NCBI GenBank assembly: GCA_003508835.1
Contig: PUFA01000718.1
Location: 1 to 64,000, forward strand
Direction of reading: 5' to 3'
DNA: 64,000 nucleotides
Origin: Eonycteris spelaea
Taxonomy: Eukaryota; Chordata; Mammalia; Chiroptera; Pteropodidae
Translations under genes and position numbers: made by a program
Notes under the pieces: model-generated
What the model was told of the DNA's origin: nothing
Database searches by the model: none
The model's input: only the letters and a program-made list of their open reading frames with translations
In this document: positions 50,115-63,995 of the stretch, in pieces
How positions within the stretch are numbered: the first letter of the stretch is position 1
Layout: each line of letters starts with the position of its first letter

Positions 50115-53100
50115 CCATATACATATATGTGTAAGTCTATATGGACATATATATGCACATATATGTATATGGAAGCGTTGGCAAAACGCTCTTTTTTGAC
50201 GCCCGTTTCAAGCCCCAGGGGCGGATTTCTGAGAAATGGCTCACTTGCGGCACTTGCAGAGGCTACCCGTGGCCTGGGCTCAGGGAGGGCAGGTTCAGGC
50301 ATCGGATGACCCTGGCTGCACATCTTGGGGGGACCTTGGCCGGCACACAGGGCTCCTTGGGGTCCAGACTGCGTCCCAGGGCACTCTCTGTCCTCAGGGC
50401 GCAGTCACGTTCCGCCACACAGCCCGCTTTGGGCCTTCCTTGCATCCTCCCAGCAGGCATACAACCCTGTTGGCCAAAAAAAAAAAAGTGGTCACTCAGG
50501 GCACACCTCACACAGCTGTGGATCTGAGTTCTGATTCTGTCCCTTGTGACCTTAGTGTTCAGCTCTCTGAGGCTCAGTTTTCCACCGGAAAAGCTCAGCA
50601 AAGGACCAGCAGGCCGAGCTCAGGCCCAAGGCTGAGGGAGGGAGAGGCCTGGATTTCTGGGGGCCAGGGCCCTGTTCTCCTCAAATCCACCATATACATA
50701 TATGTGTAAGTCTATATGGACATATATATGCACATATATGTATATGGAAGCGTTGGCAAAACGCTCTTTTTGACGCCCGTTTCAAGCCCCAGGGGCGGAT
50801 TTCTGAGAAATGGCTCACTTGCGGCACTTGCAGAGGCTACCCGTGGCCTGGGCTCAGGGAGGGCAGGTTCAGGCATCGGAGACCCTGGCTGCACATCTTG
50901 GGGGACCTTGGCCGGCACACAGGGCTCCTTGGGGTCCAGACTGCGTCCCAGGGCACTCTCTGTCCTCAGGGCGCAGTCACGTTCCGCCACACAGCCCGCT
51001 TTGGGCCTTCCTTGCATCCTCCAGCAGGCATACAACCCTGTTGGCCAAAAAAAAAAAAAAAAAAGTGGTCACTCAGGGCACACCTCACACAGCTGTGGAT
51101 CTGAGTTCTGATTCTGTCCCTTGTGACTTAGTGTTCAGCTCTCTCTCACCGGAAAAGCTCAGCAAAGGACCAGCAGGCCGAGCTCAGGCCCAAGGCTGAG
51201 GGAGGGAGAGGCCTGGATTTCCTGCCAGATCTGGGGGCCAGGGCCCTGTTCTCCTCAAATCCACCATATACATATATGTGTAAGTCTATATGGACATATA
51301 TATGCACATATATGTATATGGAAGCGTTGGCAAAACGCTCTTTTTTGACGCCCGTTTCAAGCCCCAGGGGCGGATTTCTGAGAAATGGCTCACTTGCGGC
51401 ACTTGCAGAGGCTACCCGTGGCCTGGGCTCAGGGAGGGCAGGTTCAGGCATCGGCCGACCCTGGCTGCACATCTTGGGGGGACCTTGGCCGGCACACAGG
51501 GCTCCTTGGGGTCCAGACTGCGTCCCAGGGCACTCTCTGTCCTCAGGGCGCAGTCACGTTCCGCCACACAGCCCGCTTTGGGCCTTCCTTGCATCCTCCC
51601 AGCAGGCATACAACCCTGTTGGCCAAAAAAAAAAAAAAAAAAAAAAAAGTGGTCACTCAGGGCACACCTCACACAGCTGTGGATCTGAGTTCTGATTCTG
51701 TCCCTTGTGACCTTAGTGTTCAGCTCTCTGAGGCTCAGTTTTCCACCGGAAAAGCTCAGCAAAGGACCAGCAGGCCGAGCTCAGGCCCAAGGCTGAGGGA
51801 GGGAGAGGCCTGGATTTCCTGCCAGATCTGGGGGCCAGGGCCCTGTTCTCCTCAAATCCACCATATACATATATGTGTAAGTCTATATGGACATATATAT
51901 GCACATATATGTATATGGAAGCGTTGGCAAAACGCTCTTTTTTGACGCCCGTTTCAAGCCCCAGGGGCGGATTTCTGAGAAATGGCTCACTTGCGGCACT
52001 TGCAGAGGCTACCCGTGGCCTGGGCTCAGGGAGGGCAGGTTCAGGCATCGGATGACCCTGGCTGCACATCTTGGGGGACCTTGGCCGGCACACAGGGCTC
52101 CTTGGGGTCCAGACTGCGTCCCAGGGCACTCTCTGTCCTCAGGGCGCAGTCACGTTCCGCCACACAGCCCGCTTTGGGCCTTCCTTGCATCCTCCAGCAG
52201 GCATACAACCCTGTTGGCCAAAAGAAAAAAAGTGGTCACTCAGGGCACACCTCACACAGCTGTGGATCTGAGTTCTGATTCTGTCCCTTGTGACCTTAGT
52301 GTTCAGCTCTCTGAGGCTCAGTTTTCCACCGGAAAAGCTCAGCAAAGGACCAGCAGGCCGAGCTCAGGCCCAAGGCTGAGGGAGGGAGAGGCCTGGATTT
52401 CCTGCCAGATCTGGGGCCAGGGCCCTGTTCTCCTCAAATCCACCATATACATATATGTGTAAGTCTATATGGACATATATATGCACATATATGTATATGG
52501 AAGCGTTGGCAAAACGCTCTTTTTTGACGCCCGTTTCAAGCCCCAGGGGCGGATTTCTGAGAAATGGCTCACTTGCGGCACTTGCAGAGGCTACCCGTGG
52601 CCTGGGCTCAGGGAGGGCAGGTTCAGGCATCGGCCGACCCTGGCTGCACATCTTGGGGGGACCTTGGCCGGCACACAGGGCCTTGGGTCCAGACTGCGTC
52701 CCAGGGCACTCTCTGTCCTCAGGGCGCAGTCACGTTCCGCCACACAGCCCGCTTTGGGCCTTCCTTGCATCCTCCAGCAGGCATACAACCCTGTTGGCCA
52801 AAAAAAAAAAAAAAAAAAAAAAAGTGGTCACTCAGGGCACACCTCACACAGCTGTGGATCTGAGTTCTGATTCTGTCCCTTGTGACCTTAGTGTTCAGCT
52901 CTCTGAGGCTCAGTTTTCCACCGGAAAAGCTCAGCAAAGGACCAGCAGGCCGAGCTCAGGCCCAAGGCTGAGGGAGGGAGAGGCCTGGATTTCCTGCCAG
53001 ATCTGGGGGCCAGGGCCCTGTTTCTCCTCAAATCCACCATATACATATATGTGTAAGTCTATATGGACATATATATGCACATATATGTATATGGAAGCGT

Positions 53101-54221
53101 TGGCAAAACGCTCTTTTTTGACGCCCGTTTCAAGCCCCAGGGGCGGATTTCTGAGAAATGGCTCACTTGCGGCACTTGCAGAGGCTACCCGTGGCCTGGG
53201 CTCAGGGAGGGCAGGTTCAGGCATCGGATGACCCTGGCTGCACATCTTGGGGGGACCTTGGCCGGCACACAGGGCTCCTTGGGGTCCAGACTGCGTCCCA
53301 GGGCACTCTCTGTCCTCAGGGCGCAGTCACGTTCCGCCACACAGCCCGCTTTGGGCCTTCCTTGCATCCTCCAGCAGGCATACAACCCTGTTGGCCAAAA
53401 AAAAAAAAAAGTGGTCACTCAGGGCACACCTCACACAGCTGTGGATCTGAGTTCTGATTCTGTCCCTTGTGACCTTAGTGTTCAGCTCTCTGAGGCTCAG
53501 TTTTCCACCGGAAAAGCTCAGCAAAGGACCAGCAGGCCGAGCTCAGGCCCAAGGCTGAGGGAGGGAGAGGCCTGGATTTCCTGCCAGATCTGGGGCCAGG
53601 GCCCTGTTTCTCCTCAAATCCACCATATACATATATGTGTAAGTCTATATGGACATATATATGCACATATATGTATATGGAAGCGTTGGCAAAACGCTCT
53701 TTTTTGACGCCCGTTTCAAGCCCCAGGGCGGATTTCTGAGAAATGGCTCACTTGCGGCACTTGCAGAGGCTACCCGTGGCCTGGGCTCAGGGAGGGCAGG
53801 TTCAGGCATCGGCCGACCCTGGCTGCACATCTTGGGGGGACCTTGGCCGGCACACAGGACGCCTTGGGGTCCAGACTGCGTCCCAGGGCACTCTCTGTCC
53901 TCAGGGCGCAGTCACGTTCCGCCACACCAGCCCGCTTTGGGCCTTCCTTGCATCCTCCCAGCAGGCATACAACCCTGTTGGCCAAAAAAAAAAAAAAAAA
54001 AAAAAAAAAGTGGTCACTCAGGGCACACCTCACACAGCTGTGGATCTGAGTTCTGATTCTGTCCCTTGTGACCTTAGTGTTCAGCTCTCTGAGGCTTCAG
54101 TTTTCCACCGGAAAAGCTCAGCAAAGGACCAGCAGGCCGAGCTCAGGCCCAAGGCTGAGGAGGGAGAGGCCTGGATTTCCTGCCAGATCTGGGGGCCAGG
54201 GCCCTGTTCTCCTCAAATCCA

Positions 54222-57200
54222 CCAATACATATGTGTAAGTCTATATGGACATATATATGCACATATATGTATATGGAAGCGTTGGCAAAACGCTCTTTTT
54301 TGACGCCCGTTTCAAGCCCCAGGGGCGGATTTCTGAGAAATGGCTCACTTGCGCACTTGCAGAGGCTACCGTGGCCTGGGCTCAGGGAGGGCAGGTTCAG
54401 GCATCGGGACCCTGGCTGCACATCTTGGGGGACCTTGGCGGCACACAGGCTCCTTGGGGTCCAGACTGCGTCCCAGGCGCACTCTCTGTCCTCAGGGCGC
54501 AGTCACGTTCCGCCACACAGCCCGCTTTGGGCCTTCCTTGCATCCTCCAGCAGGCATACAACCCTGTTGGCCAAAAAAAAAAAAAAAAAAAGTGGTCACT
54601 CAGGGCACACCTCACACAGCTGTGGATCTGAGTTCTGATTCTGTCCCTTGTGACCTTAGTGTTTTCCCACGGAAAAGCTCAGCAAAGACCAGCAGGCCGA
54701 GCTCAGGCCCAAGGCTGAGGGAGGGAGAGGCCTGGATTTCCTGCCAGATCTGGGGCCAGGGCCCTGTTCTCCTCAAATCCACCATATACATATATGTGTA
54801 AGTCTATATGGACATATATATGCACATATATGTATATGGAAGCGTTGGCAAAACGCTCTTTTTGACGCCGTTTCAAGCCCAGGGGCGGATTTCTGAGAAA
54901 TGGCTCACTTGCGGCACTTGCAGAGGCTACCCGTGGCCTGGGCTCAGGGAGGGCAGGTTCAGGCATCGGATGACCCTGGCTGCACATCTTGGGGACCTTG
55001 GCCGGCACACAGGGCTCCTTGGGGTCCAGACTGCGTCCAGGGCACTCTCTGTCCTCAGGGCGAGTCACGTTCCGCCACACAGCCCGCTTTGGGCCTTCCT
55101 TGCATCCTCCAGCAGGCATACAACCCTGTTGGCCAAAAGAAAAAGTGGTCACTCAGGGCACACCTCACACAGCTGTGGATCTGAGTTCTGATTCTGTCCC
55201 TTGTGACCTTAGTGTTCAGCTCTCTGAGGCTCAGTTTTCCACCGGAAAAGCTCAGCAAAGGACCAGCAGGCCGAGCTCAGGCCCAAGGCTGAGGGAGGGA
55301 GGCCTGGATTTCCTGCCAGATCTGGGGGCCAGGGCCCTGTTCTCCTCAAATCCACCATATACATATATGTGTAAGCTATATGGACATATATATGCACATA
55401 TATGTATATGGAAGCGTTGGCAAAACGCTCTTTTTTGACGCCCGTTTCAAGCCCCAGGGCGGATTTCTGAGAAATGGCTCACTTGCGGCACTTGCAGAGG
55501 CTACCCGTGGCCTGGGCTCAGGGAGGGCAGGTTCAGGCATCGGCCGACCCTGGCTGCACATCTTGGGGGACCTTGGCCGGCACACAGGACGCCTTGGGGT
55601 CCAGACCGCGTCCCAGGGCACTCTCTGTCCTCAGGGCGCAGTCACGTTCCGCCACACAGCCCGCTTTGGCCTTCCTTGCATCCTCGCAGCAGGCATACAA
55701 CCTGTTGGCCAAAAAAAAAAAAAAAAAAAAAAAAAAAGTGGTCACTCAGGGCAACCTCACACAGCTGTGGATCTGAGTTCTGATTCTGTCCCTTGTGACC
55801 TTAGTGTTCAGCTCTCTGAGGCTCAGTTTTCCACCGGAAAAGCTCAGCAAAGGACCAGCAGGCCGAGCTCAGGCCCAAGGCTGAGGGAGGGAGAGGCTGG
55901 ATTTCCTGCCAGATCTGGGGGCCAGGGCCCTGTTCTCCTCAAATCCACCATATACATATATGTGTAAGTCTATATGGACATATATATGCACATATATGTA
56001 TATGGAGCGTTGGCAAACGCTCTTTTTTGACGCCCGTTTCAAGCCCCAGGGGCGGATTTCTGAGAAATGGCTCACTTGCGGCACTTGCAGAGGCTACCCG
56101 TGGCCTGGGCTCAGGGAGGGCAGGTTCAGGCATCGGCCGACCCTGGCTGCACATCTTGGGGGACCTTGGCCGGCACACAGGGCTCCTTGGGGTCAGACTG
56201 CGTCCAGGGACTCTCTGTCCTCAGGGCGCAGTCACGTTCCGCCACACAGCCCGCTTTGGGCCTTCCTTGCATCCTCCCAGCAGGCATACAACCCTGTTGG
56301 CCAAAAAAAAAAAAGTGGTCACTCAGGGCACACCTCACACAGCTGTGGATCTGAGTTCTGATTCTGTCCCTTGTGACCTTAGTGTTCAGCTCTCTGAGGC
56401 TCAGTTTTCCACCGGAAAAGCTCAGCAAAGGACCAGCAGGCCGAGCTCAGGCCCAAGGCTGAGGGAGGGAGAGGCCTGGATTTCCTGCCAGATCTGGGGG
56501 CCAGGGCCCTGTTCTCCTCAAATCCACCATATACATATATGTGTAAGTCTATATGGACATATATATGCACATATATGTATATGGAAGCGTTGGCAAAACG
56601 CTCTTTTTGACGCCCGTTTCAAGCCCCAGGGGCGGATTTCTGAGAAATGGCTCACTTGCGGCACTTGCAGAGGCTACCCGTGGCCTGGGCTCAGGGAGGG
56701 CAGGTTCAGGCATCGGCGACCCTGGCTGCACATTTGGGGGGACCTTGGCCGGCACACAGGGCTCTTGGGGTCCAGACTGCGTCCAGGGCACTCTCTGTCC
56801 TCAGGGCGCAGTCACGTTCCGCCACACAGCCCGCTTTGGGCCTTCCTTGCATCTCCCAGCAGGCATACAACCTGTTGGCCAAAAGAAAAAAAGTGGTCAC
56901 TCAGGGCACACCTCACACAGCTGTGGATCTGAAGTTCTGATTCTGTCCCTTGTGACCTTAGTGTTCAGCTCTCTGAGGCTCAGTTTTCCACGGAAAAGCT
57001 CAGCAAAGGACCAGCAGGCCGAGCTCAGGCCCAAGGCTGAGGGAGGGAGAGGCCTGGATTTCCTGCCAGATCTGGGGGCCAGGGCCCTGTTCTCCTCAAA
57101 TCCACCATATACATATATGTGTAAGTCTATATGGACATATATGCACATATATGTATATGGAAGCGTTGGCAAAACGCTCTTTTTTGACGCCCGTTTCAAG

Positions 57201-60200
57201 CCCCAGGGGCGGATTTCTGAGAAATGGCTCACTTGCGGCACTTGCAGAGGCTACCCGTGGCCTGGGCTCAGGGAGGGCAGGTTCAGGCATCGCCGACCCT
57301 GGCTGCACATCTTGGGGGACCTTGGCCGGCACACAGGGCTCTTGGGTCCAGACTGCGTCCAGGGCACTCTCTGTCCTCAGGGCGCAGTCACGTTCCGCCA
57401 CACAGCCCGCTTTGGGCCTTCCTTGCATCCTCGCAGCAGCATACAACCTGTTGGCCAAAAAAAAAAAGTGGTCACTCAGGGCACACCTCACACAGCTGTG
57501 GATCTGAGTTCTGATTCTGTCCCTTGTGACCTTAGTGTTCAGCTCTCTCTGAGGCTCAGTTTTCCACCGGAAAAGCTCAGCAAAGGACCAGCAGGCCGAG
57601 CTCAGGCCAAGGCTGAGGGAGGGAGAGGCCTGGATTTCCTGCCAGATCTGGGGGCCAGGCCTGTTCTCCTCAAATCCCCATATACATATATGTGTAAGTC
57701 TATATGGACATATATATGCACATATATGTATATGGAAGCGTTGGCAAAACGCTCTTTTTGACGCCCGTTTCAAGCCCCAGGGGCGGATTTCTGAGAAATG
57801 GCTCACTTGCGGCACTTGCAGAGGCTACCCGTGGCTGGGCTCAGGGAGGGCAGGTTCAGGCATCGGACCCTGGCTGCACATTTGGGGGGACCTTGGCCGG
57901 CACACAGGGCCTTGGGGTCCAGACTGCGTCCCAGGGCACTCTCTGTCCTCAGGGCGCAGTCACGTTCCGCCACACAGCCGCTTTGGGCTTCCTTGCATCC
58001 TCCCAGCAGGCATACACCCTGTTGGCCAAAAAAAAAAAAAAAGTGGTCACTCAGGGCACACTCACACAGCTGTGGATCTGAGTTCTGATTCTGTCCTTGT
58101 GACCTTAGTGTTCAGCTCTCTGAGGCTCAGTTTTCCACCGGAAAAGCTCAGCAAAGGACCAGCAGGCCGAGCTCAGGCCCAAGGCTAGGGGGGAGAGGCT
58201 GGATTTCCTGCAGATCTGGGGGCCAGGGCCCTGTTCTCCTCAAATCCACCATATACATATATGTGTAAGTCTATATGGACATATATATGCACATATATGT
58301 ATATGGAAGCGTTGGCAAAACGCTCTTTTTTTGACGCCCGTTTCAAGCCCAGGGGCGGATTTCTGAGAAATGGCTCACTTGCGGCACTTGCAGAGGCTAC
58401 CGTGGCCTGGGCTCAGGGAGGGCAGTTCAGGCATCGGACCCTGGCTGCACATCTTGGGGGACCTTGGCCGGCACACAGGGCCCTTGGGGTCCAGACTGCG
58501 TCCCAGGGCACTCTCTGTCCTCAGGGCGCAGTCACGTCCGCACACAGCCGCTTTGGGCCTTCCTTGCATCCTCCAGCAGGCATAATCAACCTGTTGGCCA
58601 AAAAAAAAAGTGGTCAATCAGGGCACACCTCACACAGCTGTGGATCTGAGTTCTGATTCTGTCCTTGTGACTTGTGTTCACTCTCTGAGGCTCAGTTTTC
58701 CACCGGAAAAGCTCAGCAAAGGACAGCAGGCCGAGCTCAGGCCAAGGCTGAGGGAGGGAGAGGCCTGGATTTCCTGCCAGATCTGGGGGCCAGGGCCCTG
58801 TTCTCCTCAAATCCACCATATACATATATGTGTAAGTCTATATGGACATATATATGCACATATATGTATATGGAAGCGTTGGCAAAACGCTCTTTTTGAC
58901 GCCGTTCAAGCCCAGGGGCGGATTTCTGAGAAATGGCCACTTGCGGCACTTGCAGAGGCTACCCGTGCCTGGGCTCAGGGAGGGCAGGTTCAGGCATCGG
59001 CCGAACCCTGGCTGCACATCTTGGGGGGACTTGGCCGGCACACAGGGTCCTTGGGGTCCAGACTGCGTCCCAGGGCACTCTCTGTCCTCAGGGCGCAGTC
59101 ACGTTCCGCACACAGCCCGCTTGGGCCTTCCTTGCATCCTCCAGCAGGCATACAACCCTGTTGGCCAAAAAAAAAAAAAAAAAAAAAAAAGTGGTCACTC
59201 AGGGCACACCTCACACAGCTGTGGATCTGAGTTCTGATTCTGTCCCTTGTGACCTTAGTGTTCAGCTCTCTGAGGCTCAGTTTTCCACCGGAAAAGCTCA
59301 GCAAAGGACCAGCAGGCGAGCTCAGGCCAAGGCTGAGGGAGGAGAGGCCTGGATTTCCTGCCAGATCTGGGGGCCAGGGCCCTGTTCTCCTCAAATCACC
59401 ATATACATATATGTGTAAGTCTATATGGACATATATATGCACATATATGTATATGGAAGCGTTGGCAAAACGCTCTTTTTTGACGCCCGTTTCAAGCCCA
59501 GGGGCGGATTTCTGAGAAATGGCTCACTTGCGGCACTTGCAGAGGCTACCCGTGGCCTGGGCTCAGGGAGGGCAGGTTCAGGCATCGGCCGACCCTGGCT
59601 GCACATCTTGGGGGGACTTGGCCGGCACACAGGGCTCCTTGGGGTCCCAGACCGGTCCAGGGCACTCTCTGTCCTCAGGGCGCAGTCACGTTCCGCCACA
59701 CAGCCCGCTTTGGGCCTTCCTTGCATCCTCGCAGCAGGCATACAACCCTGTTGCCAAAAAAAAAAAGTGGTCACTCAGGGCACACCTCACACAGCTGTGG
59801 ATCTGAGTTCTGATTCTGTCCTTGTGACCTTAGTGTTCAGCTCTCTGAGGCTCAGTTTTCCACCGGAAAAGTTCAGCAAAGGACCAGCAGGCCGAGCTCA
59901 GGCCAAGGCTGAGGGAGGGAGAGGCCTGGATTTCCTGCCAGATCTGGGGCCAGGGCCTGTTCTCCTCAAATCCACATATACATATATGTGTAAGTCTATA
60001 TGGACATATATATGCACATATATGTATATGGAAGCGTTGGCAAAACGCTCTTTTTTGACGCCCGTTTCAAGCCCCAGGGGCGGATTTCTGAGAAATGGCT
60101 CACTTGCGGCACTTGCAGAGGCTACCCGTGGCCTGGGCTCAGGGAGGGCAGGTTCAGGCATCGAATGACCCTGGCTGCACATCTTGGGGGGACTTGGCCG

Positions 60201-63200
60201 GCACACAGGGCTCTTGGGTCAGACTGCGTCCCAGGGCACTCTTGTCCTCAGGGCGCAGTCACGTTCCGCCACACAGCCCGCTTTGGGCTTCCTTGCATCC
60301 TCCAGCAGCATACAACCTGTTGGCCAAAAGAAAAAAGTGGTCACTCAGGGCACAACTCAACAGCTGGTGGTCTGAGTTCTGATTCTGTCCCTTGTGACCT
60401 TAGTGTTCAGCTCTCTGAGGCTCAGTTTTCCACGGAAAGTTCAGTAAAGGACCAGCAGGCGAGCTCAGGCCCAAGGCTGAGGAGGGAGAGGCCTGGATTT
60501 CCTGCCAGATCTGGGGGCAGGGCCCTGTTCTCCTCAAATCACCATATACATATATGTGTAAGTCTATATGGACATATATATGCACATATATGTATATGAA
60601 GCGTTGGCAAAACGCTCTTTTTTGACGCCCGTTTCAAGCCAGGGGCGGATTTCTGAGAAATGGCTCACTTGCGGCACTTGCAGAGGCTACCGTGGCTGGG
60701 CTCAGGAGGGCAGGTTTCAGGCATCGGATGACCCTGGCTGCACATCTTGGGGACTTGGGCCGCACACAGGCCTCCTTGGGTCCAGACTGGTCCCAGGGCA
60801 CTCTCGTCCTCAGGGGCGCAGTCACGTTCCGCACACAGCCGCTTTGGGCTTCCTTGCATCCTCCAGCAGGCATACAACCCTGTTGGCCAAAAGAAAAAAG
60901 TGGTCATATCAGGGCACACCTCACACAGCGTGGATCTGAGTTCTGATTCTGTCTCCATTGTGACCTTAGTGTTTCCTCTCTGAGGCTCAGTTTTCACCGG
61001 AAAAGCTCAGCAAAGGACCAGCAGGCGAGCTCAGGCCCAAGGCTGAGGGAGGGAGAGGCCTGGATTTCCTGCAGATCTGGGGCCAGGCCCTGTTCTCCTC
61101 AAATCCACATATACATATATGTGTAAGTCTATATGGACATATATATGCACATATATATATATGGAAGCGTTGGCAAAACGCTCTTTTTTGACGCCCGTTT
61201 CAAGCCCAGGGGCGGATTTCTGAGAAATGGTCACTTGCGGCACTTGCAGAGGCTACCCGTGGCCTGGGCTCAGGGAGGGCAGGTTCAGGCATCGGCGACC
61301 CTGGCTGCACATCTTGGGGGACCTTGGCCGGCACACAGGACGCCTTGGGGTCCAGACTGCGTCCCAGGGCACTCTCTGTCCTCAGGGCGCAGTCACGTTC
61401 CGCCACACAGCCCGCTTTGGGCCTTCCTTGCATCCTCCAGCAGGCAACAACCTGTTTGGCCAAAAAAAAAAAAAAAAAAAAAGTGGTCACTCAGGGCACA
61501 CTCACACAGCTGTGGATCTGAGTTCTGATTCTGTCCCTTGTGACCTTAGTGTTCAGCTCTCTGAGGCTCAGTTTTCCACCGGAAAAGCTCAGCAAAGGAC
61601 CAGCAGGCCGAGCTCAGGCCAAGGCTGAGGGAGGGAGAGGCCTGGATTTCCTGCCAGATCTGGGGGCCAGGGCCCTGTTCTCCTCAAATCCACCATATAC
61701 ATATATGTGTAAGTCTATATGGACATATATATGCACATATATGTATATGGAAGCGTTGGCAAAACGCTCTTTTTTGACGCCCGTTTCAAGCCCCAGGGGC
61801 GGATTTCTGAGAAATGGCTCACTTGCGGCACTTGCAGAGGCTACCCGTGGCCTGGGCTCAGGGAGGGCAGGTTCAGGCATCGGACCCTGGCTGCACATCT
61901 TGGGGGGACCTTGGCCGCACACAGGGCTCTTGGGGTCCAGACTGCGTCCCAGGGCACTCTCTGTCCTCAGGGCGCAGTCACGTTCCGCCACACAGCCCGC
62001 TTGGGCCTTCCTTGCATCTCCAGCAGGCATACAACCCTGTTGGCCAAAAAAAAAAAAAGTGGTCACTCAGGGCACACCTCACACAGCTGTGGATCTGAGT
62101 TCTGATTCTGTCCCTGTGACCTTAGTGTTCAGCTCTCTGAGGCTCAGTTTTCCACCGGAAAAGCTCAGCAAAGGACCAGCAGGCCGAGCTCAGGCCCAAG
62201 GCTGAGGGAGGGAGAGGCCTGGATTTCCTGCAGATCTGGGGGCCAGGGCCCTGTTCTCCTCAAATCCACCATATACATATATGTGTAAGTCTATATGGAC
62301 ATATATATGCACATATATGTATGGAAGCGTTGGCAAAACGCTCTTTTTTGACGCCGTTTCAAGCCCCAGGGGCGGATTTCTGAGAAATGGCTCACTTGCG
62401 GCACTTGCAGAGGCTACCCGTGGCCTGGGCTCAGGGAGGGCAGGTTCAGGCATCGGCCGACCCTGGCTGCACATCTTGGGGGACCTTGGCCGGCACACAG
62501 GCTCTTGGGGTCCAGACTGCGTCCCAGGGCACTCTCTGTCCTCAGGGCGCAGTCACGTTCCGCCACACAGCCCGCTTTGGGCCTTCCTTGCATCCTCCCA
62601 GCAGGCATACAACCCTGTTGGCCAAAAAAAAAAAAAAAAAAAGTGGTCACTCAGGGCACACCTCACACAGCTGTGGATCTGAGTTGATTCTGTCCCTTGT
62701 GACCTTAGTGTTCAGCTCTCTGAGGCTCAGTTTTCCACCGGAAAAGCTCAGCAAAGGACAGCAGGCCGAGCTCAGGCCCAAGGCTGAGGGAGGGAGAGGC
62801 CTGGATTTCCTGCCAGATCTGGGGGCCAGGGCCCTGTTCTCCTCAAATCCACCATATACATATATGTGTAAGTCTATATGGACATATATATGCACATATA
62901 TGTATATGGAGCGTTGGCAAAATTTTTTTTGACGCCCGTTTCAAGCCCCAGGGGCGGATTTTCTGAGAAATGGCTCACTTGCGGCACTTGCAGAGGCTAC
63001 CCGTGGCCTGGGCTCAGGGAGGGCAGGTTCAGGCATCGGACCCTGGCTGCACATCTTGGGGGGACCTTGGCCGCACAGGGCTCCTTGGGGTCCAGACTGC
63101 GTCCCAGGGCACTCTCTGTCCTCAGGGCGCAGTCACGTTCCGCCACACAGCCCGCTTTGGGCCTTCCTTGCATCCTCCAGCAGGCATACAACCCTGTTGG

Positions 63201-63995
63201 CCAAAAGAAAAAAAGTGGTCATCAGGGCACACCTCACACAGCTGTGGATCTGAGTTCTGATTCTGTCCCTTGTGACCTTAGTGTTCAGCTCTCTGAGGCT
63301 CAGTTTTCCACCGGAAAAGCTCAGCAAAGGACCAGCAGGCCGAGCTCAGGCCCAAGGCTGAAGGGAGAGGCCTGGATTTCCTGCAGATCTGGGGGCCAGG
63401 GCCTGTTCTCCTCAAATCCACCATATACATATATGTGTAAGTCTATATGGACATATATATGCACATATATATAGTATGGAGCGTTGGCAAAACGCTCTTT
63501 TTTGACGCCCGTTTCAAGCCCAGGGGCGGATTTCTGAGAAATGGCTCACTTGCGGCACTTGCAGAGGCTACCCGTGGCCTGGGCTCAGGGAGGGCAGGTT
63601 CAGGCACTCGGCGACCTGGCTGCACATCTTGGGGGGACCTTGGCCGGCACACAGGGCCTTGGGGTCCAGACTGCGTCCCAGGGCACTCTCTGTCCTCAGG
63701 GCGCAGTCACGTTCCGCCACACAGCCCGCTTTGGGCCTTCCTTGCATCCTCGCAGCAGGCATACAACCCTGTTGGCCAAAAGAAAAAAAGTGGTCACTCA
63801 GGGCACACCTCACACAGCTGTGGATCTGAGTTCTGATTCTGTCCCTTGTGACCTTAGTGTTCTCTCTGAGGCTCAGTTTTCCACCGGAAAAGCTCAGCAA
63901 AGGACGCAGGCCGAGCTCAGGCCAAGGCTGAGGGAGGGAGAGGCCTGGATTTCCTGCCAGATCTGGGGGCCAGGGCCCTGTTCTCCTCAAATCCA
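54222..63995. repeat. Most indel-rich block, units 94-110
   Basis: One-base losses are frequent in every unit part: CCCAGGGGCGG for CCCCAGGGGCGG, CTGGCTGGGCTC losses around 57830, CACGTCCGCACACAG at 58536-58550, GTGACTTGTG at 58667-58676, and AT-block changes at 61143-61160, 62310-62325 and 63465-63480. No new sequence is inserted; the unit is recognisable throughout. Confidence 0.75.

Larger units (their letters stand above)
40891..54221. repeat. Homogeneous block with long A tracts and local 3-unit pattern, units 71-93
   Basis: Sequence quality and homogeneity resemble the first block. Long A tracts return (about 20-27 A in units 77, 79, 81, 83, 89, 91 and 93). Units 72, 75-77, 82 and 85 carry divergent or deleted segments. 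The variant combinations of units 81-83 are repeated in units 84-86. Confidence 0.8.

Noticed and set aside
56553..57761. Longest open reading frame (402 codons) and many others of 130-380 codons on both strands
   Set aside because: All are translations of the same satellite in shifting frames. The unit length is not a multiple of three, indels change the frame between copies, and no frame is preserved. Long frames arise because the GC-rich unit has few stop codons.
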